A stretch of DNA of 64,000 bases from assembly GCF_001425265.1 (NCBI RefSeq), contig NZ_LMEC01000011.1, forward strand, positions 683,585-747,584, written 5' to 3'. Positions 62,212 to 64,000 of the stretch are shown here, piece by piece. A program made the position numbers and the translations under genes. The notes under the pieces were generated by a model that had not been told where the DNA came from, did no database searches, and was given only the letters and a program-made list of their open reading frames with translations. Source of the DNA: Massilia sp. Root418. GTDB taxonomy: Bacteria; Pseudomonadota; Gammaproteobacteria; Burkholderiales; Burkholderiaceae_D. The stretch's first letter is position 1, and the number at the start of each line of letters is the position of its first letter.

Positions 62212-64000
<1,789 letters not shown>

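Overview
The window is high-GC DNA, densely coded on both strands, with short intergenic gaps and no tRNA, rRNA, CRISPR array, prophage or complete insertion sequence that I could recognise. Gene content points to a betaproteobacterium of the Burkholderiales, most likely Oxalobacteraceae (Massilia/Duganella/Telluria-like): a yicC / Ser-Thr kinase / PP2C / rph / rdgB / hemW cluster, PEP-CTERM proteins, a HexR-controlled Entner-Doudoroff set, ImuA/ImuB/DnaE2 translesion genes and a PHB-depolymerase-type esterase. The genus is inference; the class-level placement is well supported.

Layout. 0-4.2 kb: a beta-lactamase-fold hydrolase, a lipoprotein and a FecA-like TonB receptor behind a Fur-box-like site, then a perfect 64-bp palindrome. 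4.2-10.9 kb: yicC, kinase/phosphatase pair, rph, an orphan periplasmic binding protein, rdgB, hemW. 10.8-19.8 kb: a chemoreceptor, a patatin-like protein and a complete RND efflux operon (adaptor, pump, outer-membrane factor). 20-24.2 kb: transaldolase, a PEP-CTERM protein with a sigma-54 promoter, an orphan RtcB-type ligase preceded by a 20-codon ORF and hairpins, TspO and a small CxxCxGxG protein. 24.2-32 kb: hexR, zwf, gluconolactonase-like gene, pgi, edd, eda, with four similar HexR-like operators. 32-36.6 kb: a second PEP-CTERM protein with the same promoter architecture, a CheY-CheC-diguanylate cyclase operon, rpiA and a lipoprotein. 36.7-44.2 kb: yggX, argA, hrpA and an esterase with a PhaR-like palindrome. 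44.3-47.5 kb: an SPFH/ribbon-helix-helix operon, a DUF4262-like protein and a Na+/H+ antiporter. 47.6-64 kb: imuA-imuB with a LexA box, hydrolases, Hsp20 with a sigma-32-like promoter and ROSE-like thermometer, a DegP/two-component operon, a CoaD-HD fusion, a second TonB receptor, a PhzF-like protein and the 5' part of dnaE2 behind its own LexA box.

How it works together. The strongest functional unit is central carbon metabolism: zwf-hexR, pgi-gluconolactonase and edd-eda are three transcription units whose upstream regions share TGTAGTRAA-type boxes, so one sugar-phosphate-sensing regulator probably controls all of them. The SOS mutasome is present but split: imuAB and dnaE2 lie about 12 kb apart, each with a CTGT-N8-ACAG site. 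Envelope stress and transport genes (Hsp20, DegP-RR-HK, RND pump, TonB receptors) fill much of the rest. The least conventional items are the CoaD-HD fusion, the RtcB leader region, the paired sigma-54/PEP-CTERM-box promoters and the SPFH operon with a palindromic operator over its promoter. All statements come from reading the sequence; no database search was run.
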